A DNA stretch of 5,910 nucleotides, from NCBI GenBank assembly GCA_003230795.1, contig QIGM01000522.1:1-5910 (forward strand), given 5' to 3'. Under the pieces are notes generated by a model, which was not told the DNA's origin, searched no databases, and saw nothing but the letters and a program-made list of their open reading frames with translations. This DNA comes from a bacterium. GTDB lineage: Bacteria > Bdellovibrionota_C > UBA2361 > SZUA-149. The first letter of the stretch is position 1; the number at the start of each line of letters is the position of its first letter. Below are positions 1 to 5,910 of this stretch, piece by piece. A program made the position numbers and the translations under genes.

Positions 1-6
1 TTTCAT

Positions 7-120
7 GAATGCCTTCGGCATTCCAAAAGCCACAAGCATGTGGCTTTTGGCACCGCTTCGCGGTGCGGGACTGTTTTTCAACAGTCCCCTAATAAATGTG
101 CTCTGCCATACGCTATGGCA
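7..120. repeat. Tandem array of five perfect hairpins upstream of gspC
   Basis: Five uninterrupted inverted repeats follow one another. H1, 7-23: stem GAATGCC/GGCATTC, 7 bp, loop TTC. H2, 23-50: 12-bp stem CCAAAAGCCACA/TGTGGCTTTTGG, loop AGCA. H3, 50-66: stem GCACCGC/GCGGTGC, 7 bp, loop TTC. H4, 67-88: stem GGGACTGTT/AACAGTCCC, 9 bp, loop TTTC. H5, 104-120: stem TGCCATA/TATGGCA, 7 bp, loop CGC. H1 to H4 abut with no spacer, and H1/H2 and H2/H3 each share a boundary base. All stems are mismatch-free. The region happens to stay open in the gspC frame, but its sequence is explained by the palindromes rather than by coding. It may be a palindromic repeat element, a structured 5' leader or processing region for the gsp transcript, or the 3' end of an upstream transcript. 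The structure is directly visible; its function is inference. Confidence 0.85.
25..48. terminator. Possible bidirectional intrinsic terminator within the hairpin array
   Basis: The second hairpin has the layout of a bidirectional Rho-independent terminator: AAAA (25-28), stem GCCACA (29-34), loop AGCA, stem TGTGGC (39-44), then TTTT (45-48). The U-tract is only four bases and itself pairs with the A-tract to give the full 12-bp stem, so termination would be weak. It could end an upstream gene lying outside the window on the left. It is equally possible that it is just one member of the hairpin array with no terminator role. Confidence 0.3.
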
Positions 121-130
121 CCTCAACTTT

Positions 131-1057
131 ATGCCCAGTTTTAGAAATATTCACCGGCTGCTCGTTGGTTCAATCTCGGTGTCCGGATTAAAATCCTCAG
201 TGCAACACTTTGGAGAGTGGCTACTTAGTCTTGAAGGGGCGATGTCCTTGCTTGGTAAGTGTAGTCTAATTGCAGCGGTCGGATTCGCCTCCCAAGCAGG
301 CGAGAATTTTAGTTACGCTGACCTACGAAAAACCGGCAATGAGAAGTTGGCGGTTGTCAGTGAAACCATTGAACCTGCTCGATCTACTGCGCTGGCAAGT
401 TACTCTAGTATCGCCTCGAGAAATATCTTTGCTGCGGTAAGTAAGCAGGTGGATCGACCAAAAACCGCTGAGCCGGTTAGTGACTTAAAGCTGCGGTTGG
501 TTGGCACCAATGTCGGGTCTAGTAACTCGCCTTTCGCTATCATCGAGAATACGGCGAAACGTGAACAAGATGTATTTGATCTTTCCGACTCTGTTTTTGG
601 ACAAGCGAAGTTAGTCGAAGTACTACCAGAGAGTGTTAAACTGGATAGAAACGGGAAAATAGAAGTTCTCGTGCTCCAAGAGGGTAAGGGTAAATCTTCC
701 GGGGGTTCCGGGGGCATCGAGTCACTAAACGACGACGAAACGGAGTTTTCGGTCGCAGAGGAAGAACTCGAAGATGCTCTCGCAAATCTGCCGCGTTTAC
801 TTTCTCAGGCTCGAGCTGTCCCATACTTTCGAAACGGAAAGAGTGTCGGTATGCGCTTGTTTGCTATCCGCAGAGGAAGTCTTTACGAAAAGCTCGGACT
901 CAAGAACGGTGACATAATTAAAGAGGTTAATGACAATAGTCTTACGGATCCAGCGCAGGCTCTTAAGATATTCGAACAACTAAAGAGCGAACGCTCCATT
1001 GAGGTTAAAGTGGAACGTAGCGGCCAGGATACCCAACTAAAATATGCTATTGATTAG
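131..1057 (+). CDS. gspC: Type II secretion system protein GspC (HR and PDZ domains)
   Basis: Inner-membrane T2SS component that connects the cytoplasmic-membrane platform to the secretin through the periplasm. Numbered from ATG 131 (308 aa), it has a weakly hydrophobic stretch at about 38-56 that could be the membrane anchor. The homology region (HR) is about 95-183, opening with the typical ASRNIF and a DLKLRLVGT strand. A Gly/Ser/acidic linker covers about 184-215, and a C-terminal PDZ domain about 218-306 includes GLKNGDIIKEVND. The HR domain is known in this family to bind the N0 domain of GspD, whose gene follows directly. The start is uncertain. ATG 131 lies 11 bases after the hairpin array but has no Shine-Dalgarno site. 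ATG 242 would give 271 aa beginning just at the putative anchor; it follows GAAGGGG at 233-239 at a short spacing, and TTG 248 is better spaced. The frame is open back to ATG 5, but that part is palindromic sequence. Identity rests on domain layout and neighbours. Confidence 0.88.
   Translation: MPSFRNIHRLLVGSISVSGLKSSVQHFGEWLLSLEGAMSLLGKCSLIAAVGFASQAGENFSYADLRKTGNEKLAVVSETIEPARSTALASYSSIASRNIFAAVSKQVDRPKTAEPVSDLKLRLVGTNVGSSNSPFAIIENTAKREQDVFDLSDSVFGQAKLVEVLPESVKLDRNGKIEVLVLQEGKGKSSGGSGGIESLNDDETEFSVAEEELEDALANLPRLLSQARAVPYFRNGKSVGMRLFAIRRGSLYEKLGLKNGDIIKEVNDNSLTDPAQALKIFEQLKSERSIEVKVERSGQDTQLKYAID
233..239 (+). promoter_or_regulatory. Candidate ribosome binding site for an internal gspC start
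   Basis: GAAGGGG is the only purine-rich Shine-Dalgarno-like stretch seen near any gspC start. It lies two bases before ATG 242, which is too close for ideal spacing, and eight bases before an in-frame TTG at 248. It favours a short GspC that begins at the hydrophobic segment, but could be chance within coding sequence if translation begins at 131. Confidence 0.3.
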
Positions 1058-1072
1058 GTGTTTGCAGTGAGC

Positions 1073-4000
1073 ATGAAATTTCAAAGAATTACTTACAGAA
1101 CGTTTAGCTTTTTCTCCACTATCCGGGGCTTCGCGCTTGTTACCGCACTTGCGCTACTCACTGCTCAGCCAGTAGCGATTGCCGAAGATTCAGCAGTCAG
1201 TGATTTTGGATCTGAGACTATCGAAACTGAAACGCCGGCCAGTGCCGCAGACGTGATCGACCCCCTACCCTTAGACTTGGTCGAAGAGCGCGGTGGTATT
1301 CCAATGGACTTACGGACCATCGTTGATGCGGATGATTCACCGAGCACGGATACATCAGATGAGCCAAAAGCCGATGATGTTGCCTCACCAGTAAAATCAC
1401 CAGTGAAATTACGGGGAAGTCTTGACCAGAGCACCTTGGAAGAGGAGACGACAGTCCTAAACGTCAATGACGTAGAACTTACTGCCTTAATCAAAACGTT
1501 TAGTAAAATTACCCGTCGAAACTATATTGTCGATAGTGCCGTAAAGGGTAAAGTCACAATCCATCTCCCCACTCCTGTTACACTCGCTGAAGCCTTACGA
1601 ATTTTCGATACAGTCTTGCTTCTTAAGGGTTTCACCACTGTGCCGGTGGAAGCTAATACGTGGAAAGTAATACCTGCGAAGGATGCAAAGCAGACCACGA
1701 TTCCATTAGTTGGAAGCGAGAGAGTGCCCGCTTCTGACGCCTTAGTCACAAAGATGATTCGCCTACGGCATCTTGCCTCAGGAGATATGGAACAAATTTT
1801 AACTCCATTTGTTTCTAAAGACGGCGTAATGAAAGCGGTTGCGGGTAGTAACGCGCTTTTAGTAATCGATTCTCAATCTAATTTAGCGAGGCTAGAGCGT
1901 ATAGCTTCTGAGCTAGATGTCCCTGCGCTCGATCAGGAAATTACAATTATTCCAATCCTCTACGCTGAAGCAAACGATATCGCTGAAAAAATCAACGAGA
2001 TTCTCGGTGAGGAAGAGAACGAGAAATTACAGAATATTACGACTAGGAACACTAGAACGCGACGTAACCGAAATCTAAGCAATCAGGCTAATCGTAATAA
2101 GCAGGCAAATCAGCAAACCTCGCAGGAACGACGAAGTTTGCCGCTTAAGATAATACCTGATGAGCGCACGAACTCTTTAATTGTCGTCGCGGATCCTGAA
2201 TTAACAATCAAGGTAAGAGCCTTAAGCGAACAACTCGACTCCGAGTTGGATCGTTCTAGCGGACGTTTCTACGTCTATAGTCTTAAGCATGCAGACGCTG
2301 AGGCGCTTTCAGAGATACTAAACAATTTGATTTCTGGTGCAGGAAATTCAGACGGTCCAAGCGGAGCAGCAACTTCTGGAAGCTCTATCAGTCGCTCTAA
2401 TGCAAGAACGGGTGCGACCAACGCCGCGACTCAGCGAAATATCTCACGCAATTTAGCACAAAGCAGAAATCTACTTCGACGTTCCCAAACCCAGACAGGA
2501 GCAGCGAACAGTGGGCGTGTTACCCTTGAAGGTGAGGTCTCCATTGCCGCAGACCCCTCAACCAATTCGCTAATTATCAACGCGAGCAGAACAGATTACT
2601 TACGTATCAAGGAAGTTGTTGATGCGCTCGATATGAAGCGCCGTCAGGTTCTAGTAGAGGCGACATTGCTTGAGGTCACCTTGAGTGACGAAGAGAGCCT
2701 AGGCGTCGAGCTACAAGGAACAGCTGGTGGCGACGATGGCGGTGTCGTTACTCAAACTAATTTTGGTGGCTTAACCAACCTTCTGACGAACCCTGCCGGA
2801 CTATCTGACTTCACACTAGCTGCAGCCAGTTCGGGTACTCTTACTCTACCGGGCGGTCTTACAATTCCATCACAGGCCATACTAATATCGGCTGTTAGCG
2901 CACATCAAAATGTTAACGTTCTTAGTTCACCGACGATTCTAGCGACCGACAACGAAGAAGCTGAGATAATAGTTGGTGAAAACGTACCCTTCGTTTCAAG
3001 TACCCAAACGGATTCGACAAACATCAATACGACTTTCAATAATATTGAGAGGCAAGATGTGGGAATCACTTTGCGCATTACACCGCAAATCAGCACAGGT
3101 GAATTCGTAATTCTCAAAATCTTTGTTGAAATATCTAACGTTGTGAACGGCACAAGAAACGATCCGAACGGCCCAACTACTACAATTCGTACAACCGAAA
3201 CGACTGTCGAAGTAAAGAACAATCAAATGATTGTTACCGGTGGTTTAATTCAAGACAGTCAAAACGACTCCTCACGAGGCGTGCCATATTTGATGGACGT
3301 GCCTGTTATAGGGAACTGGTTCAAAACCGAAGCCAAAACTAACCGACGTACCAATCTCTTAGTATTTATTACGCCAAGGGTCATTTCGAATCAGTATGAA
3401 GCACGAGATGAGACTGTGGAGCTTGTGCAAGACTTACGAAGGGAAATCGAACTCACCGACGCCCGTCCTTCAAGAGAGGAGGTTCTGGCTAATTCAGATA
3501 TCGATAATGTGATTGAAAAATACAATGGCAAGGACGAGCGGCATCCAACTACGATTCGGCCAGCACGAGCGGCCTTTTCAAAATCGCCCCCGAGCGGTCA
3601 AATTCCTCGTGACGGTGCGAAGGTTCACTTAGTTCCATCAAACAAAGTTCGACGAACAGAGACCACGAAACGCGCCGGAGATACTGCGGAGACCAATTCG
3701 TCCATTATCTTTGAGAGCGACGTCCTCGATATTACCGTCGCACCGACTCTCCCTGGCGCAAGCGCCACACTGGGTCTCCCTGGCGCAAGCGCCACATTGG
3801 CTCTCCCTGGCGCAAGCGCCACATTGGGAAGTTCTAAGGGGGGAAATTCTAAGGCGAATACTAGCACTGCCTCGCTTGCAGCTAAAAGCAAGAGTCCTAA
3901 GACATTTGTGGTGCTCAAATCCTCAACAACTGAAGGTGGTACGAAGGCGCTGGTACTAGTCGGCAGCGGTAAGCAATCCTTCTTCCAGGTGGGTCGAGAG

Positions 4001-4162
4001 TATCTCTCTGACAGAGGTGAGCGCTATGTCTGCCTCGGCCGCTACGCAAAACGTAGTGAAGCCGCTATCGTACATCAAGATTTAGCAACGGTGTCGAAAT
4101 GGCAGGAACTTTCCGCCGCTGAAACGCTTACACTTGGCACGAAGGGCTGGCGTGCTCTTTAA
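1073..4162 (+). CDS. gspD: Type II secretion system secretin GspD with long repeat-bearing C-terminal extension
   Basis: Outer-membrane secretin forming the multimeric gated channel through which folded exoproteins leave. Numbered from ATG 1073 (1029 aa): signal peptide 1-37 with hydrophobic core FALVTALALLTA and likely cleavage after AIA; an acidic linker; N0 about 126-205; N1 about 224-285; N2 about 288-393, interrupted by an Arg/Asn/Gln-rich insertion at 313-353; N3 about 396-523, with a Ser/Ala/Asn-rich insertion at 421-482; and the secretin domain about 524-771. The secretin domain shows VLSSPTILATDNEEAEIIVG, GENVPF and the classic end VPYLMDVPVIGNWF to LLVFITPRVI. About 258 residues follow, including three LPGASATL repeats and a terminal module (about 943-1029) that holds the only cysteine I find. 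GspD proteins are usually about 650-750 aa, so this one is long. Starts at GTG 1058 (directly after the gspC stop) and GTG 1067 (six bases after AGGTG) are also possible; ATG 1073 gives the cleanest signal peptide. The neighbours gspC and gspE distinguish it from the type IV pilus secretin PilQ. Confidence 0.96.
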   Translation: MKFQRITYRTFSFFSTIRGFALVTALALLTAQPVAIAEDSAVSDFGSETIETETPASAADVIDPLPLDLVEERGGIPMDLRTIVDADDSPSTDTSDEPKADDVASPVKSPVKLRGSLDQSTLEEETTVLNVNDVELTALIKTFSKITRRNYIVDSAVKGKVTIHLPTPVTLAEALRIFDTVLLLKGFTTVPVEANTWKVIPAKDAKQTTIPLVGSERVPASDALVTKMIRLRHLASGDMEQILTPFVSKDGVMKAVAGSNALLVIDSQSNLARLERIASELDVPALDQEITIIPILYAEANDIAEKINEILGEEENEKLQNITTRNTRTRRNRNLSNQANRNKQANQQTSQERRSLPLKIIPDERTNSLIVVADPELTIKVRALSEQLDSELDRSSGRFYVYSLKHADAEALSEILNNLISGAGNSDGPSGAATSGSSISRSNARTGATNAATQRNISRNLAQSRNLLRRSQTQTGAANSGRVTLEGEVSIAADPSTNSLIINASRTDYLRIKEVVDALDMKRRQVLVEATLLEVTLSDEESLGVELQGTAGGDDGGVVTQTNFGGLTNLLTNPAGLSDFTLAAASSGTLTLPGGLTIPSQAILISAVSAHQNVNVLSSPTILATDNEEAEIIVGENVPFVSSTQTDSTNINTTFNNIERQDVGITLRITPQISTGEFVILKIFVEISNVVNGTRNDPNGPTTTIRTTETTVEVKNNQMIVTGGLIQDSQNDSSRGVPYLMDVPVIGNWFKTEAKTNRRTNLLVFITPRVISNQYEARDETVELVQDLRREIELTDARPSREEVLANSDIDNVIEKYNGKDERHPTTIRPARAAFSKSPPSGQIPRDGAKVHLVPSNKVRRTETTKRAGDTAETNSSIIFESDVLDITVAPTLPGASATLGLPGASATLALPGASATLGSSKGGNSKANTSTASLAAKSKSPKTFVVLKSSTTEGGTKALVLVGSGKQSFFQVGREYLSDRGERYVCLGRYAKRSEAAIVHQDLATVSKWQELSAAETLTLGTKGWRAL
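3748..3828 (+). repeat. Three tandem 27-bp in-frame repeats, each containing a 14-bp palindrome
   Basis: Copies lie at 3748-3774, 3775-3801 and 3802-3828. They differ only at unit position 23 (C in copy 1, T in the others) and position 27 (G, C, G). Each contains the palindrome TGGCGCAAGCGCCA (3754-3767, 3781-3794, 3808-3821), able to form a small hairpin. Because 27 is a multiple of three, the array is translated in gspD as the nonapeptides LPGASATLG, LPGASATLA and LPGASATLG. A short 15-bp imperfect duplication follows at 3826-3839 and 3841-3854, encoding GSSKG/GNSKA. The near-identity of the copies suggests recent expansion. Confidence 0.95.
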
Positions 4163-4164
4163 GT

Positions 4165-4169
4165 AGAGG
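4165..4169 (+). promoter_or_regulatory. Shine-Dalgarno site of gspE
   Basis: AGAGG lies nine bases before ATG 4179, in the 16-base gap after the gspD stop codon. It supports ATG 4179 as the gspE start. Confidence 0.7.
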
Positions 4170-4178
4170 CGTTGATTT

Positions 4179-5828
4179 ATGGATACAGAACAAAGCAGCC
4201 CTAGCGAATTTGAAGACGACGACTTGGAGGAGTTTAGCCAACCGACCTCCTCTCCACTCGAGTCGGAAAGAGTAGCGAAGCTACTTGATATTCCCTTTAT
4301 CGCGAAATTAGATTCCTTTGTTCCACCTAAGGAACTTATCAGAGGTGAGTTTTCGCGTGTTATCGGTTCCTGGGGGAAGCAATGGAAAGCTATTCCAATT
4401 GCCGAGGACGATACTAGCGTTACCGTTGCTGTCGGCGATCCACTACGCACTGAAGTAATAGATGCACTCAGACTCTGTTATGGAAAATATGTAAAGCTCG
4501 TCGTTGCGCCCGAGGCTGAAATCATTCGTGCCATAAATTCGGTACGAACGAGCTTAATGTCTGATCGCTCTAGTGCACTCGATTCTGACCCAAGAAGTGA
4601 TGACCCTGAAGCTTCCAACACGCTAAAAATTGACGTTACTGACGCAGAAGATGATGACGCGCCAATCATTCGCTATGTGAATACCTTGATATTTCGAGCC
4701 GCGAGCCAGCGTGCTTCAGATATTCATATTGAGCCGTTTGAGGAAGTGCTTAAGGTGAGATACCGCGTCGATGGCGTGCTTCACGACGTTGATACCGAGA
4801 GCAAGGTTTTCCAAGCCCCCATTTTGTCTCGAGTAAAGGTTATGGCAAACCTTAATATCGCAGAGAAGCGACTACCTCAGGATGGACGAATAGGATTACG
4901 GATTGCGGGCCAAGACGTCGATATTCGTGTTTCTACCGTGCCAACACGCTACGGCGAGCGTATCGTGATGCGACTTCTTGATAAGTCAAAACAACGTCTT
5001 GAGATACCTTCAATTGGATTTCATCCAGATATTGACGAGGTTGTCAGGCGTCTTATTGTAAAAAGTCACGGAATCGTACTAGTCACCGGACCAACTGGCT
5101 CTGGTAAGACCACGACTCTCTATGCCTGCTTGTCGCATATCAACTCAGCCGACAAGAATATTCTTACCATTGAAGACCCTGTGGAATACGAACTCGGCGG
5201 CGTCGGGCAAATGCAGGTTAGTCCAAAAATCGACTTTACTTTCGCCAGTGGCTTACGCTCCATACTTCGTCAAGACCCTGATGTGATCATGGTCGGTGAG
5301 ATTCGTGATTTAGAAACTGTTGAGATTGCTATCCAAGCGTCACTCACTGGACACCTGGTATTTTCAACACTACACACAAACGACGCGCCCGGTGCGATCA
5401 CTCGATTACTCGATATGGGCGTTGAACCATTCTTAATTTCTTCTAGTGTTCTCGCTGTTATAGGTCAGCGTCTTATACGAACACTTTGCCATGATTGTAA
5501 GGTGCAAGGTGAACTTAGCGAGGTGCATTGTCGAGAACTTGGTCTTGATGTCTCGAAGTATCGCTCCAGTCCGATCTTTGGACCGTCTGAGAACGGCTGT
5601 CCCCTTTGCCAGGGAACTGGCTACCTAGGTCGAATGGGTATTCACGAATTAATGATGATCGATGATACGGTTCGCTCACAGATTATGGACCGTGCTAACT
5701 CAACACAATTGAGAGCATCTTCTAATTCCCTAAAGAGTCTCCGGTGGGACGGTGCGATAAAACTACTAGATGGGGTGACCTCATTCGAGGAAATTCTTCG
5801 AGTCACCCAAGAAGACGCAGTCGGCTAA
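4179..5828 (+). CDS. gspE: Type II secretion system assembly ATPase GspE
   Basis: Cytoplasmic hexameric ATPase of the PilT/VirB11-like secretion superfamily. It powers pseudopilus assembly and is anchored at the membrane by GspL and GspF. It is 549 aa, a usual length. A short acidic tail (1-30) leads into an N1E/MshEN-type domain (about 31-122) and an acidic, low-complexity linker (about 124-160). The N2 part of the motor (about 161-280) includes ASDIHIEPFE and RLPQDGRI. In the C-terminal ATPase domain I see Walker A GPTGSGKT (304-311), Asp box ILTIEDPVEY (328-337), Walker B with DPDVIMVGEIRD (366-377) and His box GHLVFSTLHT (391-400). A zinc-binding tetracysteine follows: C437 and C440 (CHDC), C474 and C477 (CPLC). 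All catalytic motifs are intact. ATG 4179 has a good Shine-Dalgarno site. The gap to gspD is 16 bases and to gspF 8 bases. The alternative PilB is disfavoured by the adjacent gspC and gspD. Confidence 0.97.
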   Translation: MDTEQSSPSEFEDDDLEEFSQPTSSPLESERVAKLLDIPFIAKLDSFVPPKELIRGEFSRVIGSWGKQWKAIPIAEDDTSVTVAVGDPLRTEVIDALRLCYGKYVKLVVAPEAEIIRAINSVRTSLMSDRSSALDSDPRSDDPEASNTLKIDVTDAEDDDAPIIRYVNTLIFRAASQRASDIHIEPFEEVLKVRYRVDGVLHDVDTESKVFQAPILSRVKVMANLNIAEKRLPQDGRIGLRIAGQDVDIRVSTVPTRYGERIVMRLLDKSKQRLEIPSIGFHPDIDEVVRRLIVKSHGIVLVTGPTGSGKTTTLYACLSHINSADKNILTIEDPVEYELGGVGQMQVSPKIDFTFASGLRSILRQDPDVIMVGEIRDLETVEIAIQASLTGHLVFSTLHTNDAPGAITRLLDMGVEPFLISSSVLAVIGQRLIRTLCHDCKVQGELSEVHCRELGLDVSKYRSSPIFGPSENGCPLCQGTGYLGRMGIHELMMIDDTVRSQIMDRANSTQLRASSNSLKSLRWDGAIKLLDGVTSFEEILRVTQEDAVG

Positions 5829-5830
5829 GG
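5827..5830 (+). promoter_or_regulatory. Shine-Dalgarno site of gspF, overlapping the gspE stop
   Basis: AAGG at 5827-5830 overlaps the last two bases of the gspE TAA stop and sits six bases before ATG 5837. This arrangement suggests translational coupling between gspE and gspF. Confidence 0.55.
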
Positions 5831-5836
5831 TAAGAG

Positions 5837-5910
5837 ATGGCGGTCTACACCTACAAAGCGTTAAATGCCAAAGGGCGATCTGTGAAAGGCCTGGTCGATG
5901 CGGACACTCC
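5837..5910 (+). CDS. gspF: Type II secretion system inner-membrane platform protein GspF (5' fragment)
   Basis: Only the first 24 codons are present; the gene is cut by the window end. The translation begins MAVYTYKALNAKGRSVKGLV and continues DADTP. This matches the conserved N-terminus of GspF/PilC platform proteins, in which an aromatic-x-Y-x-A strand is followed by a glycine turn and a second KG-containing strand. GspF is a polytopic inner-membrane protein that contacts the GspE ATPase and is thought to transmit its motion to the growing pseudopilus. Its position eight bases after gspE fits the standard gspE-gspF order. Nothing can be said about the rest of the protein. Confidence 0.9.
   Translation, partial: MAVYTYKALNAKGRSVKGLVDADT

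Noticed and set aside
7..120. Hairpin array as an integron attC site or CRISPR array
   Set aside because: The stems differ in sequence and there are no conserved repeats with unique spacers. The perfect stems lack the bulges and core sites of attC.
5..130. Extension of GspC to ATG 5
   Set aside because: The first 40 or so residues would be translated straight from five perfect hairpins. There is no recognisable GspC sequence there and no upstream sequence in which to see a ribosome site.
3625..3918. Minus-strand 97-codon open frame with VALAPGR repeats
   Set aside because: It is the reverse-strand reading of the same minisatellite, antisense to gspD, with no independent coding support.
3711..3959. 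82-codon open frame overlapping gspD with SLAQAPHW repeats
   Set aside because: It is an alternate-frame reading of the 27-bp repeats inside a clearly coding gene. A repeat unit divisible by three keeps every frame open, so openness here is no evidence of coding.
4082..4450. Minus-strand 122-codon open frame across the gspD-gspE junction
   Set aside because: It lies antisense to two strongly supported genes, is rich in Ser as expected for a shadow frame, and has no recognisable motif.
5773..5808. Inverted repeat GGGTGAC/GTCACCC near the end of gspE
   Set aside because: It is a 7-bp stem with a 22-base loop inside conserved coding sequence, with no T-tract. It is likely chance rather than a terminator, since gspF follows in the same operon.
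4179..5828. gspE as a type IV pilus pilB
   Set aside because: The ATPase motifs are shared by both families, but the immediate gspC and gspD neighbours place it in a type II secretion operon.

Overview
The window holds the 5' part of a type II secretion system (T2SS, general secretory pathway) operon on the + strand, in the order gspC - gspD - gspE - gspF. The last gene is cut by the window end. The proteins are an inner-membrane clamp protein (GspC: HR and PDZ domains), an outer-membrane secretin (GspD), the cytoplasmic assembly ATPase (GspE) and the start of the inner-membrane platform protein (GspF). The system implies a Gram-negative, diderm bacterium. The near-balanced base composition, the gspC-D-E-F order and the large divergent C-terminal extension on the secretin would fit a deltaproteobacterial or related lineage. 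That is only an inference, and the species cannot be named from this sequence.

Layout: positions 7-120 carry five consecutive perfect hairpins, four of them end to end, with no convincing gene. gspC follows, with an uncertain start (ATG 131 or ATG 242) and a stop at 1057. gspD begins within 16 bases of that stop (ATG 1073, or upstream GTGs at 1058 and 1067) and ends at 4162. gspE covers 4179-5828 with a good Shine-Dalgarno site. gspF begins at 5837 and runs off the end. Gaps of 15, 16 and 8 bases indicate one transcript. No promoter could be called with confidence.

How the genes work together: GspE hydrolyses ATP on the cytoplasmic face and, through the GspF platform, drives pseudopilus assembly. 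GspC spans the periplasm, linking the inner-membrane platform to the N-terminal domains of the GspD secretin, which forms the outer-membrane gate for folded exoproteins.

The core is conventional. The unusual parts are the tandem hairpin array before gspC, low-complexity insertions in the periplasmic N2 and N3 domains of GspD, and a secretin C-terminal extension of about 258 residues. That extension contains three in-frame 27-bp repeats, each with a 14-bp palindrome, and ends in a small folded-looking module I could not assign. I did not find a wholly new system here.
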